NCBI RefSeq assembly: GCF_020176695.1
Contig: NZ_JAIWIA010000013.1
Location: 124,001 to 188,000, forward strand
Direction: 5' to 3'
From: Massilia sp. MS-15
Lineage (GTDB): Bacteria; Pseudomonadota; Gammaproteobacteria; Burkholderiales; Burkholderiaceae_D
DNA: 64,000 bases
The notes beneath the pieces were generated by a model. It made no database searches. It saw only the letters and a program-made list of their open reading frames with translations, and had not been told where the DNA came from. Positions within the stretch are counted from its first letter, which is position 1, and each line of letters begins with the position of its first letter. The position numbers were made by a program, and so were the translations under genes. Shown here one piece after another: positions 58,750 to 64,000 of this stretch.

Positions 58750-59106
58750 ATGGCAACAGGCAAAGAGAACGGCAAGGGCGGCCCCGCGAAAACCAGCGCG
58801 GGCGGGCAGGCACCCGCCAAGCGCGGTTTCGCGGCGATGGACCAGAACCAGCAGCGCGAGATCGCCAGCAAGGGCGGGCAGGCGGCGCACCAGAAGGGTA
58901 CGGCCCACGAGTTCGACTCGGAAGAAGCGCGCCGCGCCGGCCAGAAAGGCGGGGAGGCGGTCAGCCGCAACCGGGCGCACATGGCCGACATCGGGCGCAA
59001 GGGCGGCGAAAGCCGGCAGTCGGCCCAGCGCGCGGCCGCCGCGGCACGCAACGCCGGCAACCGCCAGGGAGGAAAGGAAGCGGAAGGAAAGCAGAAGGAC
59101 AGCTGA
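58750..59106 (+). CDS. KGG-motif general stress protein
   Basis: A 118-residue, highly hydrophilic protein. Lys-Gly-Gly stress motifs appear three times: REIASKGGQAAHQKG, ARRAGQKGGEAVSRN and IGRKGGESRQS. Such con-10/YciG-like proteins are intrinsically disordered and accumulate in stationary phase or stress. AAGGAG lies seven bases before ATG 58750. The 137 bases upstream hold no recognised gene. The exact function is unknown. Confidence 0.85.
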   Translation: MATGKENGKGGPAKTSAGGQAPAKRGFAAMDQNQQREIASKGGQAAHQKGTAHEFDSEEARRAGQKGGEAVSRNRAHMADIGRKGGESRQSAQRAAAAARNAGNRQGGKEAEGKQKDS

Positions 59107-59207
59107 AGCAGCTCCGCGCCTGCGCACCTGGCCGCCGCGCCGGGGCAGGCTGGCGCCACCGTCCCATCTGCTGCGCATGCGGCGGCGCCGTGCTACATTG
59201 CCGCCCC

Positions 59208-59723
59208 ATGCATCCCCTCCCCTACCTCGCCGCCTATCCCGACGCCCTGCGTGCCCAGGCATCCGCCCTGGTCGACGCCGGCCAGCTCGGCGCGGTGCTG
59301 CTGCGGCGCTACCCCGACGCGCACGGCATCCGCACCGACAAGGCCTTGTACGCCTATGTACAGGAGCTGAAGGAACGCTACCTGCGCCAGGCCGGCACCG
59401 TGTCGCGGGTCGCCTTCGACAGCAAGATCCAGGTCGTGCAGCACGCGCTGGGCCTGCATACGGCGATCTCGCGGGTACAGGGCAGCCGCCTCAAGGCCAA
59501 GCACGAGATCCGCATCGCCAGCGTGTTCAAGGACACCCCGCTGCCCTTCCTGCGCATGATCGCCGTGCACGAACTGGCCCACCTCAAGGAAAAAGAACAC
59601 GACAAGGCCTTCTACCAGTTGTGCTGCTGGATGGAGCCGCACTACCACCAGCTGGAGCTCGATATGAGGCTCTACCTGACTTGGCTCAAGTTGGGTGGTG
59701 AGCGGCTGTGGCAGTCCCTATGA
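59208..59723 (+). CDS. DUF45 (YgjP-like) metal-dependent hydrolase
   Basis: A 171-residue cytoplasmic protein. The zinc-site motif HELAHLKEKEHDKAFY supplies two His, a Glu and a downstream His, as in YgjP and WSS1-like metallopeptidases. The DUF45 family is predicted to be metal-dependent; YgjP-type activity is not well defined. ATG 59208 is the first start before the conserved MHPLPYLAAYP. It follows the KGG gene by 101 bases; the 155 bases downstream contain no recognised gene. Confidence 0.85.
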   Translation: MHPLPYLAAYPDALRAQASALVDAGQLGAVLLRRYPDAHGIRTDKALYAYVQELKERYLRQAGTVSRVAFDSKIQVVQHALGLHTAISRVQGSRLKAKHEIRIASVFKDTPLPFLRMIAVHELAHLKEKEHDKAFYQLCCWMEPHYHQLELDMRLYLTWLKLGGERLWQSL

Positions 59724-59878
59724 AGCTCGTTGCCATCAAACAACACAAATTGTCAGATTGACTCATTTTCTCGTGTAAATATCTCGACTTTGCCAGGAGC
59801 GTTCGGTAGAGTTTGACAGCATGCCCGCGCGTTCGGGCAGCCCACGCTCTCCAGGCCATCGCAGCCGCAACCGACATC

Positions 59879-61174
59879 ATGACCACTCCGTTTTCTTGCC
59901 TGGCGCACCCGGCGCCGGCCACCCTGCGCGCCGGCAGGATCGCCTGCGGCCTGCTGGCCGCGACACTGGCCGGCGCCGCCGCGGCGGAAGCATCCCCCGC
60001 GTCCGCCGACGCGCCGGCGGCGCCGCGCTGGAAAATCTCCGGCTTCGGCACCGTGGGCGCGGTACATGCCAGCACCCGCAGCGCCGACTTCAGTTCCACT
60101 GTGCTGCACGCCACCGGCGCCGGTGCCAGCGAGCGCTGGAGCCCGGACGTCGACAGCCGCCTGGGCGCCCAGCTCGACCTGGCGCTGGGCCGTTGGTCAG
60201 CTGTGCTGCAGGTGCTCAGCGAACAGGACCTGGAAGGCAGCTACCGCCCGCACGTGGAATGGGCCAACATCAAATACCAGGCGACACCGGACCTGGCGCT
60301 GCGCGCCGGGCGCATCGCGCTGCCGGTGTTCCTGGCCGCCGACTACCGCAAGGTCGGCTACACCCTGCCCTGGGTACGCCCGCCGGTCGAGGTGTATGGC
60401 GCGCTGCCGATTTCCAGCAGCGACGGCGTCGACGCCACCTGGCGCTGGGGCGCCGGCGCCACCCGCCACGCCACCCAGGCCTTCTTCGGCCGCACCGATA
60501 CCCGCTTGTATGACGATCGGCGCCTGAAGGCGCGCAAGATCGCCGGCCTGTCGCACAGCATCGAGCACGGTGCGCTGAGCGCCCGCGTGTCCGCGCTCAG
60601 CGCGCGCCTGACCGCCGGCATCGGCACCGAAGTGTTCACGCCGCTGCGCGCCTTCGGTGCCCCCGGCGCCGCGCTGGCCGAGCGCTTCGCGATCGACGAC
60701 AAGCGCGTTTCCATGCTCAGCGCCGGCTTCAGCTACGACCCCGGCCAGTGGTTCGTCAGCGCCGAGGCCGGGCGCACCCATACCCGCTCGCTGCTGGGCA
60801 GCACCACCATGATGTACGCCGGCGCCGGCTACCGCATCGCCAGCTTCACACCCTACCTTGGCCATGCGCGGGTACGCGCGCATGGCGCCACGCGCGACCC
60901 CGGGCTGCCGCTGGCCGCGCTGCCGCCGCAGCTGCAGCCGACCGCCGCCGCCCTGAACGCCGGCCTGAGTGTCTACCTGTCGACCATTCCGGTGCAGTCG
61001 AGCTTCAGCGCGGGCCTGCGCTGGGACCTGGCAAGCAGCGCCGCGCTCAAGCTGCAGTACGACCGCGCCCGGCCCACCGACGGCTCGCGCGGCACCCTGA
61101 TCAACCAGCAGCCGGGATTCCGTTCCGGCCAGGCGGTGCACGTGGCCAGCGTCGCACTCGACTTCGTGTTCTGA
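59879..61174 (+). CDS. Porin-like outer-membrane protein
   Basis: A 431-residue exported protein with a signal peptide (about 1-40) and alternating beta-strand pattern typical of a porin barrel, ending with FVF. Segments such as WKISGFGTVGAVHA and LYDDRRLKARKIAGL resemble general porins or DcaP-like channels rather than TonB receptors. ATG 59879 gives MTTPFSCLAHP. It leads into a PstS-like periplasmic gene eight bases downstream and a GGDEF/EAL gene, suggesting one unit. The solute is unknown. Confidence 0.8.
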   Translation: MTTPFSCLAHPAPATLRAGRIACGLLAATLAGAAAAEASPASADAPAAPRWKISGFGTVGAVHASTRSADFSSTVLHATGAGASERWSPDVDSRLGAQLDLALGRWSAVLQVLSEQDLEGSYRPHVEWANIKYQATPDLALRAGRIALPVFLAADYRKVGYTLPWVRPPVEVYGALPISSSDGVDATWRWGAGATRHATQAFFGRTDTRLYDDRRLKARKIAGLSHSIEHGALSARVSALSARLTAGIGTEVFTPLRAFGAPGAALAERFAIDDKRVSMLSAGFSYDPGQWFVSAEAGRTHTRSLLGSTTMMYAGAGYRIASFTPYLGHARVRAHGATRDPGLPLAALPPQLQPTAAALNAGLSVYLSTIPVQSSFSAGLRWDLASSAALKLQYDRARPTDGSRGTLINQQPGFRSGQAVHVASVALDFVF

Positions 61175-61182
61175 GGCCGGCC

Positions 61183-61626
61183 ATGGTGAAACGCATCCGT
61201 CTCGGCAAGACGCGCGCCCTGGCCGCGCTGGCGCTGGCGCTGGCGGCCGCGGGCGCCGCCCGCGCCGAACTGGTCGTGATCGTCTCGGCGCGCAACCCGC
61301 TGCCGGCCATGTCGGGCGACCAGGTGGCCGCGATCTTCCTCGGCCAGTCCGGCCGCTTCCCGGACGGCGCCGAGGTGGTGGCGCTCGACCAGCGCCTCGG
61401 GTCGAACGAACGCAACCAGTTCTATTCCCAGGTCACCGGCAAGACCCCCGCCCTGCTCAAGGCCCACTGGTCGAAGATGGTGTTTACGGGACGCGGCCAG
61501 CCGCCGCGCGAACTGTCCGACAACGCCGCCGTGCGCCGCCTGGTGGCCGAGAACCCGGCGATGATCGGCTACATCGACCGGTCCGCGCTCGACGCCAGCG
61601 TGCGTCCGGTGCTGGTGCTGCGCTGA
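61183..61626 (+). CDS. Half-size PstS-like periplasmic substrate-binding protein
   Basis: A 147-residue exported protein with a signal peptide (cut near ARAEL). The mature part matches one lobe of phosphate-binding PstS-like proteins, with VIVSARNPLPAMSGDQVAAIFLGQ at the front (residues about 31-55) and GRGQPPRELSDNAAVRRLV, IGYIDRSAL later. It is less than half the length of full PstS proteins and has no ABC permease nearby. It starts eight bases after the porin stop and the GGDEF/EAL gene begins three bases after its stop, so it likely senses a ligand for that protein. Confidence 0.82.
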   Translation: MVKRIRLGKTRALAALALALAAAGAARAELVVIVSARNPLPAMSGDQVAAIFLGQSGRFPDGAEVVALDQRLGSNERNQFYSQVTGKTPALLKAHWSKMVFTGRGQPPRELSDNAAVRRLVAENPAMIGYIDRSALDASVRPVLVLR

Positions 61627-61629
61627 GCG

Positions 61630-64000
61630 ATGGGGAGCCTGTCGCCGCCGTCAAGCCTGGCTTCCGTCCCGCCGCCCGACCGGCGGCGCGCGGCCGTGGC
61701 GCGCTGGCTCGGGCGCGGCCTCGAGACCCACGTCGCGCTGCCGCTGTTCGCGCTGCTCCTGATGGCGCTGCTGTGGGGCGGCGCGCTGCACATGATCGGT
61801 GCCGAGGAACGGTCGGCCGACGCGGCCGCACGCACCGCCACACGCGAGCTGGTCGATACCTACGAAGCCCAGATGGCGCGCAGCCTGAGCGCGATCGACC
61901 AGACCCTGCGCGTGCTGCAGTACGCGGTCGAGATGAACGGCTCCGGCGCCGCGCTCGACATGCTTGCCGCGAAGGGCCTGCTGCCGCCCGGCCTGGTGTT
62001 CCAGGTCGCGATCATCGACGCGGACGGCCGCGTGCTGGCCAGTAATCCGCGCGCGCGGCGCGGGGCCGACGTCTCGCGCAGCACCTGGTTCACGTGGCAA
62101 CGCAGCCATGCAAGCGACATTCCCTTCGTCAGCGAAACCATCGACCGCCACGAACCGCACGTGGTGTTCACGCGCCGCATCAACGACGCCGACGGCCATT
62201 TTGCAGGGGTCGCCAGCGTAGCGGTTGATCCCGCCTATTTCACCAGTTCCTACGAGCGCGCGCGCCTGGGCGCGCGCGGCCTGCTGGGCGTGGCCGGCAC
62301 CGATGGCGTGGTGCGCGCGGCGCGCACCGGCGAGGCGCTGAGCTGGGGCCAGCGCATAACCCTCGGCAAGGCGGACAGCGTGGCGCTGCACGCCAGCGCC
62401 ATCGACGGCGAACTGCGCTATGCCAGCGCACGGCCGCTGGGCGCCTTCCCGCTGGTGGCCGTGGTGGGCCTGTCGGAGTCCGAGCAGATGGCGGCCAGCC
62501 GCGACCGGCGCCGCGCCTGGCTGCTGGGCGCGGGCGCCGGCAGCGCCCTGCTGCTGCTGGTGGTCGGCCTGGTCAGCGCCTGGTCGTGGCAGCTGGCGAA
62601 GGCGCGCCGGCGCGAGCGCCGCGCTCACGAAACCTATGCCGCAGCCTCCGAGGCCAGCCTGGACGCCTTCTTCGTGCTGCGCACCGTGTACGATGTGGCC
62701 GGCCATGTTGCCGACTTCGTGGTCGACACCACCAACACCCGCGCCGAGCAGCTCACCGGCCTGGCCAAGACACGCATGCAGGGCCGGCGCCTGTCGGCCC
62801 TGCTGCCCCCTGCGTTCGGCCGCGACATTTTCAAGGACATGGCGGCCGTCGCTTCCGACGGTGTGGCGCGCGAGGCCGAATGGCTGGCGCGCATGGATGC
62901 CGCCCATGAGCGCTGGCTGCACCGCCAGGTGGTGCCGGTCGAGGGCGGGGTGGTGGCGATCGTGCGCGACATCACCGAGCGCAAGCAATCGGAGCAGCGC
63001 ATCCGCCACCTGGCCCACCACGACGACCTGACCGGCCTGCCCAACCGCAGCCTGCTGCGCGACCGCCTCGGCCAGGCCATCCGTGACGCCGAGCGCAAGG
63101 GCAATGCGGTGGGCCTGGCCTTCATCGACCTGGATGGCTTCAAGCTGGTCAACGATGGCCTCGGCCACAATGCGGGCGACGAACTGCTGAAGGTCGTGGG
63201 CGAACGCATGGGCCGCTGCCTGCGCCGCAACGACACCCTGGCGCGCTTCGGCGGCGACGAATTCGTGATCCTGCTGCCCGACCTGTCGGGCGACCCGGCC
63301 GCCATCACGCCGCTGCTGGACAAGGTGCGCCAGGCGGTCACCGAGCCGGTCGAGGTCGAGGGCCAGGAAGTGCAGGTCAGCTGCAGCATGGGCGTGGTGC
63401 TCTACCCGCGCGATGGCCAGGACGCCAATACCCTCATGATGAACGCCGACGCGGCCATGTACCGCGCCAAGGAAAACAAGGACAGCTTCCAGTTCTATGC
63501 CAGCGAGATGAACGCCAGCATCGAGGAGAAGCTGGTGCTGCTGGAAGGCCTGCGCGGCGCGCTCGAGGCCTGCGTCGACCCGGCCCGCCAGGACCCGGCG
63601 GCCTGCCAGTTCCAGCTGCTGTACCAGCCCAAGGTCGACCTGCGCAGCGGCCGCGTGTTCGGGGTCGAGGCCCTGATTCGCTGGCAGCATCCGGAACAGG
63701 GCCTGATCTCGCCGCTGCGCTTCATCGGCCTGGCCGAGGAGAGCGGCCTGGTGGTCCCGCTGGGCGACTGGGTGCTGCGCACCGCCTGCGCCCAGGCCCA
63801 GGCCTGGCACGCCGCCGGGCTGCCGCCGCTGACGGTGTCGGTCAACGTGTCGGCCCGCCAGTTCGAGGACAAGCGCCTGCTCGAGCGCGTCGCCGGCGCG
63901 CTGCGCGACAGCGGACTGGCGCCGGCGGCGCTGGAGCTCGAAGTCACCGAGAGCGCGATCATGCGCGACCTGGCGCGCTCGGTCGAGACAATGCGCGAAC
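61630..64000 (+). CDS. Membrane GGDEF/EAL cyclic-di-GMP protein with Cache and PAS domains (runs off the window)
   Basis: The first 790 residues are present; the frame stays open to the window end. A membrane helix (about 36-56) and a second (about 295-320) flank a periplasmic dCache/CHASE-like sensor. A PAS-like region follows (about 335-455), then GGDEF with the intact RFGGDEF motif (541-545) and EAL starting with GVEALIRW (680-682). The domain set makes or degrades c-di-GMP; the GGDEF residues are intact and the EAL domain is cut off. ATG 61630 starts just after the PstS-like gene, consistent with a three-gene operon. Confidence 0.93.
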   Translation, partial: MGSLSPPSSLASVPPPDRRRAAVARWLGRGLETHVALPLFALLLMALLWGGALHMIGAEERSADAAARTATRELVDTYEAQMARSLSAIDQTLRVLQYAVEMNGSGAALDMLAAKGLLPPGLVFQVAIIDADGRVLASNPRARRGADVSRSTWFTWQRSHASDIPFVSETIDRHEPHVVFTRRINDADGHFAGVASVAVDPAYFTSSYERARLGARGLLGVAGTDGVVRAARTGEALSWGQRITLGKADSVALHASAIDGELRYASARPLGAFPLVAVVGLSESEQMAASRDRRRAWLLGAGAGSALLLLVVGLVSAWSWQLAKARRRERRAHETYAAASEASLDAFFVLRTVYDVAGHVADFVVDTTNTRAEQLTGLAKTRMQGRRLSALLPPAFGRDIFKDMAAVASDGVAREAEWLARMDAAHERWLHRQVVPVEGGVVAIVRDITERKQSEQRIRHLAHHDDLTGLPNRSLLRDRLGQAIRDAERKGNAVGLAFIDLDGFKLVNDGLGHNAGDELLKVVGERMGRCLRRNDTLARFGGDEFVILLPDLSGDPAAITPLLDKVRQAVTEPVEVEGQEVQVSCSMGVVLYPRDGQDANTLMMNADAAMYRAKENKDSFQFYASEMNASIEEKLVLLEGLRGALEACVDPARQDPAACQFQLLYQPKVDLRSGRVFGVEALIRWQHPEQGLISPLRFIGLAEESGLVVPLGDWVLRTACAQAQAWHAAGLPPLTVSVNVSARQFEDKRLLERVAGALRDSGLAPAALELEVTESAIMRDLARSVETMRE

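Overview
The window is about 64 kb of GC-rich, densely packed chromosomal DNA. Gene content and order (serS / rarA-lolA-ftsK / trxB, nadE-glnB, hemCDXY next to ppc, ppa, and an rpoD with a long Ala-rich N-terminus) suggest a betaproteobacterium of the Oxalobacteraceae, most likely Massilia or a close relative. The genus is an inference from remembered gene order and protein similarity; no database search was run. No prophage, transposase, integrase, CRISPR array or rRNA operon was seen.

Layout. 1-4.8 kb: end of a zinc alcohol dehydrogenase, a YpfJ-type zinc metallopeptidase with a small charged protein, a methyltransferase, a HAD phosphatase and a GH1 glycosidase. 4.8-5.8 kb: a gene-poor, repeat-rich block with two identical tRNA-Ser(CGA) genes, partial copies of the tRNA 3' end, terminator hairpins and REP-like palindromes, directly beside serS. 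5.9-15.2 kb: housekeeping genes (serS, rarA, lolA, ftsK, trxB, Smr protein). 15.3-21.4 kb: a signalling cluster with a bacteriophytochrome histidine kinase, a TRIC-type channel, and a hybrid histidine kinase overlapping a double-domain KaiC-like ATPase. 21.5-26.8 kb: nadE-glnB, a large N-acyltransferase-like protein, a stand-alone receiver protein and an esterase gene broken by an in-frame amber codon. 27.3-36.6 kb: a divergent LysR regulator and a six-gene uptake operon (TonB-dependent receptor, alpha/beta hydrolase, complete branched-chain-amino-acid-type ABC transporter), with two matching operator palindromes in the shared promoter region. 36.7-47.5 kb: ppa, hemCDXY, ppc and rpoD. 47.5-48.1 kb: a 566-base gene-free stretch with a perfect 18-bp palindrome and an isolated terminator. 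48.1-59.7 kb: ProQ and an RNase D-like exonuclease, methyltransferase, two c-type cytochromes, exported proteins, a PilT-type ATPase, EamA-like/DMT transporter, DUF2807 protein, PCu(A)C copper chaperone, YaeQ, a CurA-type reductase, KGG stress protein and a DUF45 metallohydrolase. 59.9-64 kb: an outer-membrane porin-like protein, a half-size PstS-like periplasmic protein and a GGDEF/EAL protein cut by the window end.

How the genes work together. Tetrapyrrole synthesis (hemCDXY) lies in one operon. nadE and glnB sit together, linking amide-nitrogen use and PII nitrogen sensing. The 28-36 kb operon looks like a path for one substrate across the outer membrane (TonB receptor), past a hydrolase, and through the inner membrane (ABC transporter), switched by the LysR protein. 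The last three genes look like an envelope-sensing unit feeding cyclic-di-GMP. Start codons were chosen from ribosome-binding sites and family N-termini and are stated where uncertain.
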